From assembly GCF_030272615.1 (NCBI RefSeq), contig NC_081411.1, positions 835,130,136-835,194,135 on the forward strand: a DNA stretch of 64,000 nucleotides. The letters run 5' to 3'. Position 1 is the stretch's first letter, and each line of letters begins with the position of its first letter. Positions 1-11,720 of the stretch are shown here, in pieces. The position numbers and the translations under genes are program-made. Below the pieces are notes generated by a model, which was given only the letters and a program-made list of their open reading frames with translations, was not told the DNA's origin and did not search any database. The stretch comes from Cryptomeria japonica (Eukaryota > Streptophyta > Pinopsida > Cupressales > Cupressaceae).

Positions 1-177
1 GTGCCACCTCTCTGTGAGCGCTGTAAGTAAACCCCGGTTCACAGTGAACCGAGGCATATCCAATAGGGACGTAAGACCGCATCTCTCGATAACGTCCAGG
101 TTGGCCTGTGTCAACCGTGGTATCAAAGTCCAAGGCCTAGGAAATTTCTCATGCGACTGAACCACGCCCAATCGCTC
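1..177 (-). CDS. Plant mobile domain (PMD) protein, exon 2 (partial, runs off window)
   Basis: Read on the minus strand from 177, all 59 codons to the window edge are open. The residues align with the PMD exon 2 at 52012 of this window: both start with E at a phase-0 AG acceptor, then share an S-x-E-[RK]-F-P block, and both contain GLLTAL followed by ERWH. PMD (Pfam PF10536; Arabidopsis MAIN/MAIL1) is a plant domain known from host genes and from transposable elements. The exon lies antisense in the 3' region of a Tat-like gypsy element (G1). It is preceded by TTGATAG, a plausible acceptor at 178-179. The catalytic or binding role of the domain is unknown. The rest of the protein lies outside the window. 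Confidence 0.75.
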
Positions 178-299
178 CTATCAACCAACAAAACAAGTCC
201 AATATCAATTTCCAAATCAAAACAAAGATATCAAAATGAAAATCACATCAACAACATGAAACAATTTGCTCATCTACATCAAGTTCAACATCCTATCAC

Positions 300-476
300 T
301 TCATATCAGCTTGTAACACAACTCAAGTTATCAAAAACCATATCAAAACTTGTAAAATAACTCAAGTCCCCAAATCACATAAACTTGTAAAACAACTCAA
401 GTTTCCCACCCATATCAGCTTGTAAAACAACTCAAGTTTCCAACCCATATCAGCTTGTAACACAAATCAGGCTTCA
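300..476. repeat. Minisatellite, unit about 35 bp
   Basis: Five degenerate copies of a 35-37 bp unit with the core CAGCTTGTAAAACAACTCAA, separated by short variable C/A-rich tails. It lies in the acceptor-proximal part of the G1 antisense intron. Any open frame across it is a by-product of the repeat. Confidence 0.8.
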
Positions 477-721
477 CACATTGAACTTGAAACAAAGTGC
501 AAAAACAAATCATGCTTTAATCAAAACAACACATTAATATCTATGCATAACTTGAAATATCGCAAATCAAAACAAGTTATATCAACACTCATATTGGACA
601 AATCAATAAAACCATGACAACAAAACACAACAACACACCAATTACACCTATCCTGACAAAACTGGCTTTATCCTATCAATTTTTCTCATTCACAAATCAC
701 CCCATCTCACAAAATTTTTCC

Positions 722-1185
722 TGATGTGCTAAAACAGGTTCTCCCCACACTAGAATACACCCATGCGCTAAGTTGCTTTCCCCACGCGCTAATCTATTTA
801 CCCTATGCACTAGATTGCCTCTACGCGCTATCCTTCTTCCTCCATGCACCACCCAACCTACCCTATGCGCTAAAACCAGTTTATGCACTAACCTATAACT
901 TGCTGGCGCTACCTATTTGACCCTATGCGCTAGGTCTAACCTACGCGCTAAAACCCCTTACCCATGCGAACCCCTGTGACCCCTATGCGCTAGGTCTAAC
1001 TCAAGCGCTACCCTATTGACCTAATGTGCTACCCTATGTTCAACATGCGCTACTCTACCGCCATGTGCTAACCTAGAACTTTTATGCACTACCCTATTTG
1101 TTTCGGATGCAGCCCTAAATTCAAATACTATGCGCTACCTAAATTATCATATGTGCTAAATTATGACTTTTATGCGCTAAATCGA
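722..1185. repeat. Core-and-spacer array, core ATGCGCTA, period 18-21 bp
   Basis: About 20 copies of an 8-bp core (ATGCGCTA and variants such as ACGCGCTA, ATGCACTA and ATGTGCTA) recur every 18-21 bp. The spacers are divergent and C/T-rich. Only the core is conserved; the spacing is kept but the spacer sequence is not. It sits in the donor-proximal part of the G1 antisense intron, the same relative place as the GCGTCTGTG array in G4. Confidence 0.85.
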
Positions 1186-1266
1186 TGAAACCGGATTTCA
1201 AAAATAAAAAACTGACCAAAAATGACAAAATAAAAAATCAAAAAAGGGTCAAAAGCGTTGACTTAC

Positions 1267-1341
1267 TAGTGGTCCATATGCGGCAGGTCTCCGGTGCCTC
1301 CGAACGCGCTCAAAACGATGCCTGGAATACAAAATGGGCAT
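1267..1341 (-). CDS. PMD gene exon 1 (25 codons) in G1
   Basis: ATG at 1341-1339 opens a 25-codon exon that ends exactly at a phase-0 GTAAGT donor. Its middle reads HRFERVRRHRRPA. The exon 1 of G4 (52802-52867) reads HRFDHIRQFQRPA at the same place, so the short exon is conserved at the protein level between two elements with unrelated LTRs. A TATA box lies 71-81 nt upstream of the ATG. Function of the N-terminal peptide is unknown. Confidence 0.65.
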
Positions 1342-1411
1342 TTTGACTTCTCTTCAAAATCTCTTTCTCCAAAGTCAACAATGCACAAATGAATCAAATC
1401 AAAACACTTTT

Positions 1412-1422
1412 CCCCTTTTATA
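1412..1422 (-). promoter_or_regulatory. TATA box of the antisense PMD gene in G1
   Basis: TATAAAAGGGG on the minus strand, about 70-80 nt upstream of the exon 1 ATG. An AACCCTAA (telo-box-like) motif lies 17 nt or so further upstream. The G4 antisense gene has TATAAGATAG at the matching place. This suggests a real antisense promoter located between the LTR and exon 1. Confidence 0.55.
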
Positions 1423-1769
1423 GGAGAAAAATGAAATTAGGGTTAGAGAAATGGGCATACAATTTGTTCGCGGTCTCCCTTATACCCTAAAACATGTAAA
1501 TTATTGGGAGATGAATCAATTTAAACATTTCACATAGACAAAATCATACACACCAAACACGAATCACCAAATCAAATCAAAATTTTTCAAATATTGATTC
1601 ATCTCCCGAGGGGGCATCACCTTCAAATATCAAATCTGGGGCATCACACATCAAATCAAATCTAGGGCACGACTTGAAAATCATAAAAGCGACATAAAAA
1701 TTTCATTTGATCATAAATCACGATAACACATCATTTTCTTTGAAATAACATGTGCACACACGTCACTTC

Positions 1770-1783
1770 AAAGAGGGGCAAAA
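1770..1783 (+). other. Polypurine tract of G1
   Basis: AAAGAGGGGCAAAA directly abuts the LTR start TGTAGACG. The same 14 bases precede the 3' LTR of G4 at 53198-53211, which places G1 and G4 in one lineage although their LTR bodies differ. It is the expected plus-strand primer for reverse transcription and fixes the element's direction as plus. Confidence 0.85.
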
Positions 1784-4690
1784 TGTAGACGTATAAAAAT
1801 GACCATATTCCTAAATGAATATTTTATGTTTATTTCTCTATTTAATTAAATCTAATTTAATTGAATCACCCACATTCTTCTATTTAAATTAAGTAAATTA
1901 CTCAATTTATTTAAATTAAATTCATTAGATTTCTTTTTACCATTTAATGAATAAATCATTTTATTCAATTAAATCCCTTCTATCCACTTTTAATTAAATT
2001 CAAATTTAATTAAATAGTTTATCCTAAATTGAATAAATCTAATTTATTTGATTTCCCCAATTACAACCAAATTGAATGAAATTCATTTTATTCAATTAAA
2101 ATCCTATTATCCCTCCATCCACTTGCAAAATCCTACATCTCCCACTTGCTTCCTGTAGACGTATAAAAATGACCACATTCCTAAATGAATATTTTATGTT
2201 CATTTTTCTATTTAATTAAATCCAATTTAATTAAATTATTCACATTCTTCTATTTAATTAAGTAAATCACTTAATTAAATTCACTATACCCATTTAATGA
2301 ATAAATCATTTTATTCAATTAAATCCCCCTAGCCACTTTTAATTAAATTCAAATTTAATTAAATAGTTATCCTAAATTGAATAAATCATATTTATTTAAT
2401 TTCTCCAAATTGCAACCAAATTGAATGAAAATCAAATAATTCAATTAAATCCTATTACCCCCCCCCATCCACTTGCAAAATCCCAAACCCCTTCCTAACC
2501 CCTTCTAGAATCTTCTAATCGATTCTAATTAACCTAACCCTCCTCTAAACTTTGTCACATCCCTAAGAAAAGGGAGGTCACTTCTCAAATGGCCCAAAGT
2601 CTTGGATAACCATTGAAGGTTTTCAACCTTCAACCACTAAAACCCTAAAGTCTTTGAAAACCATTGAAGGCTTCCAACCTTCAACCACTTAATCCCCAAA
2701 GTCTCCAATAACCATTAATGGTTAATTCAAATCCTCCCACATGGTTAAAACATTTGTTTTGACTCAACCTCTACCCAACCCAAGAGTCTCATCAGGTCAT
2801 TAATGCTTTGACCATGATTATCTCTTAATCATTTGCACAAAGGTTTATATTTGGATTAGATCCTAATTCAGTGGGTAAACCTAACTTAGACTTGACCCTT
2901 AGCCTTTAGATAACCATGAGGTCTCCTCAGGCCTTTAATGCCTCCAACCTCTTCTTTCAACCCAATCCTGTGTGGACATTTGTCACCATTTCATTGGTGC
3001 AAATTGTGCACATGGATCCCCAACTTTCAAACTTGGTCCTTGATTAAACCTTTCAATCTTGACCATCCATTGCCCTGTTGGTGCTATAAATAGAGCTCTC
3101 ATTCCTCCATTTTTAACAATCATCTTTCAAATTTGTAGCATCATACTTATGCTCAAATTCTTTCAAGCTTTCATATCATCTATATGCTCTTCATTTAGCC
3201 TCTTTTAGACTAATATGCATGTTTAGAATAAGTTCTTTACCATTTTAGTTCAATCATAGATTAAATATAGTATGCTAGGATAATCTTCATACTAATCTCG
3301 TCATCTTATCATTTAGTTTATTGCATTTCAAGCATCTCATCTAGCTTATAACACATCTCATATTAAAAACAGTTAAAATCTCTCTCGTTCTCATATTTGC
3401 CATCCCTAAACCATTTTGCTCAGTAATCTGAGAGCAAAACATTGGTTTGAGGGACATTGTGAGATAGAGAACCATGGGACCCTCCTTGGGAAGCTGAGTA
3501 ACGCATCGTTACTCCATAGCTTGCATCAAGAAGTCCTGTGTGTGTGTGTGGATTGGTATTTACATATTTTTCACATTTTTAATTTTATTAATCCATTTTT
3601 CCCACATACACTTCCTAAACCCTATTCCTAACCCCCCTTCTAGACTCTTCTAATCACTTCTAAATTAACCTAACCCATCTTCTAAACTTTGTCACATCCC
3701 TAAACAAAGGGAAGTCACTTCTCAAACCCTCAAAGTCTTCAATAACCATTAAAGGCTCCAAGTCTCCAACAACTTTCTCTTACAAACCATTAATGGTTAA
3801 CTCAACCCTCTTACATGGTTAGAGACTTTTTGCCTAACTTAAACCTCCATCCAACCCAAGGGTCTCCTCAAGCATTCATTGCTTTGACCATGGTTATCCC
3901 TTAATTATTTGCACAAGAGTTTATCCTTTAATAAAAGCTTTATCCAATGGGTAATCTTGACTTAATCATAACCATTACCCCTAAGATAACCATGAGGTCT
4001 TCTCGGGCATTTAATGTCTCCAACCCCTTTTCTCAACCAGTCTTATGTTGAAATTTGTCACCATTTCATTGGTGTCAATTGCAAACATGGATTCCCAACT
4101 TTCAAACTCAACCCTTGATTGAATCTTTCAATCTTGGCCATCCATTGCCCTATTTTTGCTATAAATAGAGCTCTCATCCCTCCATTTTGATCATCCAAGT
4201 TTGTAGTATCATACTTATGCTCAAATACATTCAAGCTTTCATTTCATATATGCTCATCATTTAGCCTCTCTTTAAAATAGAAATTAATCTAATATGCATT
4301 TTAGAGTATTTCTATTATCATTAGCTTAAATCATTAATTAATATAGCATGCTAGGAGAGTTTGTTTACTAACCTTGTCATCTTATAATTAGTTTATTGCA
4401 TTTCTAGACTCATGCATAACTTAGGATGCATCTCACATTAAAATCAACAAAATCATCCTTCATTCTTGCATTTGTCATCCCTAAACCATTTTGCTCAGTG
4501 ATTTGAGAGCAAAAACGTTGGTTTGAGGGACCGTGCAAGATAGAGAACCATGGAACCATCCTTGGGAAGCTGAGTTATGCTTCATAACTCCATAGCTTGC
4601 ACCAAGAAGTCCTATGGGTGTGTGAGCAAGGCTCCATAGAGCTCCATTTTTCACATTTTGAGTTCTATCGACCCTCTTTTCCCGCATACA
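1784..4690 (+). mobile_element. 3' LTR of Tat-like element G1, split by a solo LTR
   Basis: The LTR begins TGTAGACG after the polypurine tract and ends CCCGCATACA at 4690. It is present as 1784-2153 plus 3611-4690, about 1.45 kb once the inserted solo LTR is removed. A TATAAATA box lies at 4160-4167. The first 350 bp are AT-rich with repeated TTTAATTAAAT. The 5' LTR and most of the element lie left of the window. Confidence 0.85.
2154..3610 (+). mobile_element. Solo LTR nested inside the G1 LTR
   Basis: A complete 1457-bp LTR running TGTAGACG to CCCACATACA, same orientation and same family as the LTR it interrupts. It is flanked by a perfect 5-bp target duplication CTTCC (2149-2153 and 3611-3615), which proves insertion followed by LTR-LTR recombination. 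TATAAATA at 3085-3092 is the likely promoter core. Confidence 0.9.
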
Positions 4691-7600
4691 GTATGCATTC
4701 ACTCTCTAGAAATTAATATACAAGATTCGCTGTTTCAGTTCCAGAATTCATGTATACTTTTGTGTTGATGAATTTCATTTTGTCCTCTTGATAAATCTGA
4801 TAAAGGGTTTAATACGGTGTGCCACCACAAGTTGTTATAATTGAATATAAGATTTGCTTCTTCATGTTCTTATAGCACTTAATGGAACCTCTGTATTGAT
4901 ATTCTTGTGTTACAAGTTGCCTGAAAACTGTCTCAAGAGTTTAATCGAATTATTTGTCCACAAAGTATCGTGCATATTCCTAGATAGAGGTACTGGTCTG
5001 TCATTTATTTCTAAGATTTTGATTTGTATGTGTTACCCCTATATTTTTGCTCGTGCCTAAAGTCTCATAATCAGCTAAAAATTAGATATTGTTAATATTT
5101 TAATATTGAAGTTTTTGTGGCCAAACTCCATGTCAGCTGAGAGATTTTAATTGTTTTATTTTTAGCTTACCCATATAACCAAACGATTAAATCTCAATTC
5201 TTTTGTCTCTTATGCAAAAATGATTTCTGGGTTGTGCTCTACTAGGCCCATTTATTCTACAGTTAAAATTTCATAAAAAACAAAACTCTTAGTAAAAAGT
5301 TATGCAAGTTTTTCTATGGTAGCCCAAAAGAACAACTGTCATTGAAATTGAACCTTGAACCTTTTCAAGTTCAAAGTTTGGGTTCAAGTTCAAAGTTCGA
5401 ATTCAGCTAGAGCGCGCTTTGTAATTTTTGTTCTTTGAATTTGAACTATTTTGGTTCAAGCCCGCAGGTTCAAAAACTTCAAAGTTCAAATTTTGGGCTT
5501 TGTGATTTTCAGTTATTGAACTTGAACTATTGAACTTCGCAGGTTCAAGGTTCAAGGTTCACAGTTCACTAGGTTTAGTGAGGTTCATAGGTTCAAACAG
5601 TTCAATCAGGTACGAAGATGCAGGTTCAGCAGTCCAGTTCAAAAGTGTGGCAGTGCATTTTAGATTTTGCATCAAAAATTTCAACCAGATTCAAAAAAGG
5701 TTCAGGTTGGTTCAATGGTTTAAGAAGGTTCAACTATTTTTAGAACTTCAATAAATTTTAATGATCAATGTTTTGAAGGCACAGGTTCAATCTCAAAGTT
5801 TCAAAGTTGTAAACTCAGCCTCTCAGTTCACAGGCTTTCAAAGGGATCAAAAGATTGGGCCTGACTTGAAATTCTCAAACTCCAAACATCAGTGACTCCT
5901 TGCATTCGCAAGATACATTGAGAATGAAATCGTTTGTAGTTTCCAAGTAACTTGTTCTTTGATTAGATTTGGTTGGTGACTTACTGTTTACCACCATTGG
6001 TTGTGTGCTGCCTGTGAGAGAAGTTACCGTCGAACTCATGAAGGATAAGATTGTTGAGTTTTCCAAATCTGCATGGAAATAGTTGCTTCCCTATATGTCA
6101 ACCATATGAATGGATTCAATAATATCCATTAGATGTTCATATCCACATGATCTAATCTGAGGCCATTGTTAAAGAAAGTTATGGTGCAGAGTGTTTGAGA
6201 GCAAAAGATGTGAAAGTCACTAAGAACATTATTTTGGCAAGTCTGATTTTATGATAGACATATAGACCCTCACACAGTAGCAAATATATTTCAACTGGGA
6301 CATTAGTTTTGAAATCGCTCCAATCAAAATGCAGAAAACTAGGTTTTGGCCAACATATCCAAAATTGAGAAAGATCCAACGGTGGAAAACAAAGTTATGG
6401 CCCCCACACCGAGACATACTTTGACTGTCATAAATTTGTTTTTTAGTTCGCCCAACATAAAGAGTTTTTCATTTTGGGTTGATATAGAGTGTTATGACAA
6501 AGTACCACATGTCTAGATATTGTTACACATGTCATTTATTTTCTAATCTACATCATTGTAAACTTTTAAACCAAAGTTTATAAAGATTGGGAATGCAAAA
6601 AAAAAAAAAAAGAGGAAAAAAAGCATTGGAAATGAATGAAGAATTACAAATATTTTCAAAAATCAGTTATCTTCAAAACTGAAAAAGTTATGCTAACCGA
6701 AAGCAGCGGGGCACAAAACATTATTTATGGGAAGATTTTCAAAGGAAAAGGGTTCCAATCTTTGTTGGGAAGTCTGTGTGCTGCTGACAAAGAAGAGGTT
6801 ATTTATGAGTTTTTTAATGTAGCAGGGAGCATGTTTTCTTTTCCTACAGTTGTAATGTACAGAACTTGAGTCTTTGAACTCATTTTGATATTGAAGGAAT
6901 GGAGAAGGCATTCAGGAGTCTTTGAATTCTTTAATGCTGTCTTCAGATTTTATTGAGCTTTGTCTCATTAATATTATTTTTTAGTACCATTCTTGTCATG
7001 ACAAGCTGTAGATGTGATTAATTCTGAAATTTTGTTTTCAGATTGAGTTACCTCTTGGGAAGGATATGTGCTCCTACCTCTTTAGTTATTTTCTAAGGGT
7101 GTTGGGAATCTGAACTGTGTTTTCTTTTTCCTGCATTCACTTTATTTAGTATTTAGTCATCTTCACATTTACTTCATGGTTATGAGTAGGTGTTAGTGCC
7201 TTTAGTTGCTTTCCGGTTAAAAGCAAATGTGTGGTTTAAAACCAATTAATTTATTGAATATATGACCGGGGAGCTGTACCCTTTAAAATTCAGAGGAAGA
7301 TTTTCAATCTCATGATAATCGATCCAACTGTTAGTGCTTTTTTTGTTTTTCATTCTGGGCATTGGGAGTTAATTTGCATATTCATTGTTGAAGGACAAAT
7401 CTATTTACTAACAGTATGCATAAGGTCCTTACAGAGAAACATTCTTCCATATCCTATTTGAACTAATCCTTGCAGATTTCATTCAAGTCCTGAAAGAATT
7501 TCATTTTCAATATACAATATCTTTAACATACACTTTTATTCATATTCATATTCGGTTTTCAGTTTTCAAAGTATTTAGCTAAAGCACATGATATAGCATA

Positions 7601-7860
7601 GTTGCAGAACACTATTTGCCAATTGTGTAAACTTGCTTAGAGGCTTAAATCCATATTTAAATAACTCTTTTGTGCGTGATAGGGAAGGGTACACCCACCT
7701 AGGTCTTGTGGAGCCTGAAGTGCAGAGGGATTTGGTCTTCGACCATCCCTGTTCGTTGGCCAAGGTTGATTGGATTTCCTAAGGAGTTGGCAAGTCTTTG
7801 GGTTTTCCAATCTGTGGTTTTGGGCACCAACAGGTATCATAAAAGAATTTTGATTTAAAA
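4691..7860. other. Unassigned AT-rich intergenic DNA
   Basis: Downstream of the G1 LTR I see no convincing gene, RNA gene or element termini. Short open frames (for example 4854-5060, 6636-6869 and 7575-7763) have no recognisable domain and look random. An A15 run at 6597-6612 could be the tail of an old retroposed sequence, but no coding body is visible upstream. The 5340-5835 part is a GTTCAA-rich degenerate repeat. Confidence 0.6.
5340..5835. repeat. GTTCAA-rich degenerate repeat
   Basis: Dozens of copies of TTCAA / GGTTCAA / GTTCAAAGTT with irregular spacing form a cryptically simple region. There is no fixed period. The open frame at 5530-5754 follows from the low complexity and is not a gene candidate. 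Confidence 0.7.
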
Positions 7861-8240
7861 TGATCGGTCAAAGCTTCTAGGCACAACATAAGGGGTCGGT
7901 AATCCCACGATTGAAGATACTTGTTGAAACAACTTAAAAGAAGCAAACCCACAATCGTCGATCAACAAATAATTATAATAGGACCAAGGGTTTTAGTTTA
8001 AAAGCACAACCATATCCCTAAAACCTTTATAGAACGCTACTTAGTAATCTCACAAAGAGGTCAAAAACATGGATAGAAGCAAAAGTTTAACACTCCCAAT
8101 AGTAGCTCTAGTTGGGGACACTTGACACCGCAGGGTCAAGGCAAGAATCCAGATATTTGGGGCAATAGACCAGGGAAAAAAATACACCGAGTATTTACAA
8201 ATATATACAAGACCTAAACTCCTATGCATGGAGAAAAATT
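7861..8240. other. 3' flank of the minus-strand gypsy G2
   Basis: AT-rich sequence between the pol stop of G2 and the unassigned block. It probably holds that element's 3' untranslated region or LTR remnant, but I could not find LTR termini or a second copy for comparison. Confidence 0.35.
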
Positions 8241-9379
8241 TTAAGCAAAGAAATGCTTTAGGAATTTTCCATGCATAGGTAGTTCTAGTATTTCACCATT
8301 CATGTTTGTGAGGAAATATGAATCTTCACCATTCTTCTCTATTACAACACAAGGGCCTAACCATAGAGCCTCAAACTTACCATGTGTTCCCTTCTCTTGA
8401 GCTCTAGCATTCCATGGGAGCACCATTTCATTAACATTGAACTTTCTTTCAGATGCTCTCTTGTCAAACAGATACTTGCTCTTCTATTGCAACTTCAGAA
8501 TTTTCTTATGAGAATCACTTCTAATCTCATCCAATTCCATGAGTTGTTCCATTCTCTCTTTCATGGGATCAAACATTTTTTAAGTCATTCTCCTGGATGA
8601 CCTTATACACAGGGATAATTTGTTCACTGGCAATCTTTCTTGCCTGCCATACACTAGTTAAAAAGAAGATTTCCCTATGGCTTTTTTAACTGTGATCTTG
8701 TCTGTTCATACTATCATCTTCAACTTGGAGTCCCATGCCTTCTTGTTATGATCCAATGTTCTCTTTATGATCTTCATGAGGCTTTTATTACTGGATTCTG
8801 CTTTCCCATTACCTTGGGGGTGGTATGGTGATGCATATGATATGCAGATTCCTATGATTTGTAAAATTTCGTGAACTCTTATGATCTGAAACTCATTGCA
8901 TTATCCATAATTAGCCTTACTGGGACACCAAACCTGGTTATAATATTATCAATCAAAAAATTGATGACAGTCCTACTTGTTGCTTGCCTTATTGGGATGG
9001 CTTCTACCCACTTTGTAAAATAGTCAGTAGCTACAAATATCCACTTGTGTCCACCACTTGACCTCTCTGCAATCTCTCCAATGAAGTCAATACCCCACTG
9101 GTAGAATGGAGCTTCAACTTGGATAGGTCTGAGTGGCAATGTCCTCGAGTACTTTAGCTTGCTTGAAAACTTCTAACATGATTCACACTTCTACACATGA
9201 TTATGGGCATCCTTGAACAAGGTAGGCCAAAAGTAACTAGCCCTCAACACTTTATGAGTAGTAGTGCTAGCTATGAAGTGACCTCTGCATACTCCAGAAA
9301 GCATATCTTCTAACACCACTTTAGCTTGTTGTTCATCCAAGGAAAATAAAAGAAAACCATCCTTATCTCCATAGTACAA
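8241..9379 (-). pseudogene. G2 integrase (zinc-binding region, core, C-terminus)
   Basis: 9379-9191 carries the zinc-binding lead-in ending RASYFWPTLFKDAHNHV. 9139-8879 carries the core with WGIDFIGEI (first Asp), FTKWVEA and LIMDNAMSF (second Asp). Between 8879 and 8426 the frame is destroyed; the usual Glu block is not readable as one frame. 8426-8241 gives the C-terminal stretch with GKFEALWLGP, the GPF/Y-like segment, ending in a stop. Stops and shifts make it non-functional. Confidence 0.75.
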
Positions 9380-9380
9380 A

Positions 9381-10793
9381 TCACCACTGATGAATACATG
9401 ACTTTAATATTGCAATTTCAAGGTTCTTTTCTGATTTTTCATTCATTTCATCTAGACACCTCAAGTGCTTGAGGTAATACACAATTTTTGTGTACCAGGG
9501 GGTACACTGAATGCTGCAAACTGTATCTTTTGAAGCAGATAAGGCATTAACTTGGAGAACTTCCAATTTTTCTTCAACCACGAGTTTTGCCAATCCCATT
9601 CTCCTAACCAATTTAGTAATTTTAATATCAATATTGAACTCTTGAACTTTGTTTTTCCATCCGTATCTTCAGCTAATTGCTTCTAATTTAACAAAGATAT
9701 CTTTGACTACAATATTAGGAACATAGGCTATAACTTTGGCACCTACAAGGTATGATGTGGAATTTTTAACTGCTTTCACCAAATTATATGCTCGTTTCTC
9801 CACTATGTCATACTTAAGTTCAACTACTTGGAGGGATTTTCTATAAAAGGCAATAGGTTGTTCATGACCCTCATCTTTCTTTTGATGCATAATTGCAGCA
9901 ACAATATGAAATGATGAAAAATATTTTTTTTGGAAGGGCTTCCTAAAATTAGGGGCCTTTAGAATAGGAGCCTCCTTAATTGCCCTCTTGATTGTTGAAA
10001 ATGATTCTATGGCTTCATTTATCCAGTCAATCTTGGCCCCCTTTTAGATAATCCTTGAAATAGGTTTAACAATTTAAACGAAATTTGAAATAAACCTTCG
10101 GACAAAGTTGATCTTGCCAAAGAATGACTGTAGGGCTTTGATAGTCTTTGGAATTAGTATCTTATCAATTGCTTCTACTCTTTCTGAGTCTATTCTCACT
10201 CCTTCCTTTGATACAATGTGACCCAAAAATTTTCCTTCAGTCGCAATAAAATGACACTTCTTGGGATTGAGTGATATCCCATATTCTAAGGCTCTTGTGA
10301 ATACCTTCTCCAAGTGGAAGCAATGATACTCAACTTTCTTAGAAAATTTTGTCAATTCATCCTAATACACCATCATGATGATATCAATTAAATCTAAGAA
10401 TGCTACATCCATGGCCCTCTGAAAGGTAGCTCTAGCATTTGTCAGGCCAAAAGGCATTCTTACATACACATAAGTCCCCCATGGAGTTGTGAAGGAAGTT
10501 TTATATTGCTATGGTTCCTTCACCTTCACCTGATTATAACCTAAAAAACCATCCATCATGGATAGTAATTCACAGCCAGTTACCTTTTGTAGCATAGCCT
10601 CCATGTTTGGTAGGGGATAATTGTCCTTTGATGATGACATATTCAAATTTCTAAAATCTACACATAGTCTGACGTCACCATTCTTTTTCCTCACCGTGAC
10701 AAGGTTTGAGACCCAACATGAATGCCTTATTGGTTTGATAATACCACCATCCCTGAGCTTCATCAATTCTTCTTGCATCTTAGGCCTAAGCAC
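9381..10793 (-). pseudogene. G2 reverse transcriptase and gypsy RNase H
   Basis: 10793-10509 is the RT fingers/palm with VRLCVDFRNLN and LLSMMDGFLGYNQ. 10508-10356 continues with [16 protein letters not shown], after which the catalytic YxDD box reads Y-stop-D-E, so the active site is lost. 10355-10074 is the connection (FLGHIVSKEGV). 9890-9669 is the RNase H remnant with QPIAFYRKSLQ. 9611-9381 is the linker to integrase. It is several ORF pieces rather than one frame. Confidence 0.8.
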
Positions 10794-11135
10794 ATGACTA
10801 ATAGGCCTTTGCCTTTGCCTAAAAGGCTTTTCATTTGGATCTAGCGGAATCTCATGCTGAAATAGATCCTCTCTCTAGGCCTTCAAATCATCATACAACC
10901 ATGCAAACACAAGATTATATTTCCTTAACAATGTAGTCAACATGGATCTAATTTGAGGTGTAATATTCTTGCCAATGTATACCTTTTTAGGAGATGACTA
11001 AGTCCCTAAATTGATTTCCTCCAAGTCTTCTTTGTTGACAGCGGATGGTTTAGTTACTTGGTTATCCCTATTATCAAATACCCTTTCTAAAGAAACCAAC
11101 CCCTTTGGGATTTTATTTGTCTTCTGTTGGATAAC

Positions 11136-11720
11136 TTAATTTCCAAAAACAATCAACACACCATCTGTAACTTCTACAAAAGCATTAAAATATGTTTCTT
11201 GATGTTCATATTCATCCACGCAATGCAAGAACTTCAACAAATCATTATCATCACTGAACACTTGCCAATTGCAAATGTTGTCTAAAATAGATGGTCTATT
11301 TTTTACTTCCACTTCTGAAATCCCAACTAAAGTAATATCATCACTTTTCAAAGCCACATTGGCTAAAAAATCAGCCATTATGTTCTTGGATCTCTCCACC
11401 CAACTTACATTGAATGCATCAAAAAATTGAATTGTGTCTCAAACAACATGGAAATATTATTTCAATCTTTTGTTATTAGAGGAATACTTTGACCTAACAT
11501 GTGATATAAAAATCTCTAAATCTCCCCATACCAACAATGTTTTAATGTCATGTTTAACAACAAGATTCAATCCTAGCAATAGGGCCTCATATTTTGTCAC
11601 ATTTTTTGTGCATTCAAACAACAATTGAAAAGAATACTTAAAAGTTTTCTCATTAGGTGCAATGAATATCACACCAGCCCGTGAGCCCTCTTTGCTACAT
11701 GCTCCATCAAAATACATATG
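11136..11720 (-). pseudogene. G2 extra (archaeal-type) RNase H upstream of RT
   Basis: In the minus-strand frame starting at 12245, residues 174-262 read as an RNase H: MYFDGACSKEG (Asp180), TKYEALLLGL (Glu220) and VWGDLE (Asp242). After two in-frame stops, MADFLANVAL at about 11370-11340 supplies the last Asp. All four D-E-D-D positions are present. In Tat/Ogre elements this second RNase H normally lies after the RT-linked one; here it lies between protease and RT. A linker with no recognised domain continues to 11136. Confidence 0.7.

Larger units (their letters stand above)
178..1266 (-). other. Intron of the antisense PMD gene in G1
   Basis: The donor is GTAAGT at 1266-1261 and the acceptor AG is at 179-178 (minus strand); both flanking exons are in phase 0. 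The intron holds two unrelated minisatellites: one near the acceptor (about 300-476) and one near the donor (722-1185). The same layout occurs in the intron at 52013-52801. Splicing is inferred from the consensus signals and from conservation of both exons between two divergent elements; there is no transcript evidence here. Confidence 0.65.

Noticed and set aside
722-1185. CRISPR-like array, because of short repeats with spacers
   Set aside because: Cores are only 8 bp, degenerate and unevenly spaced; eukaryotic retroelement context, no cas genes.
6597-6612. Poly-A tail of a processed pseudogene
   Set aside because: No coding similarity or target duplication could be seen upstream.
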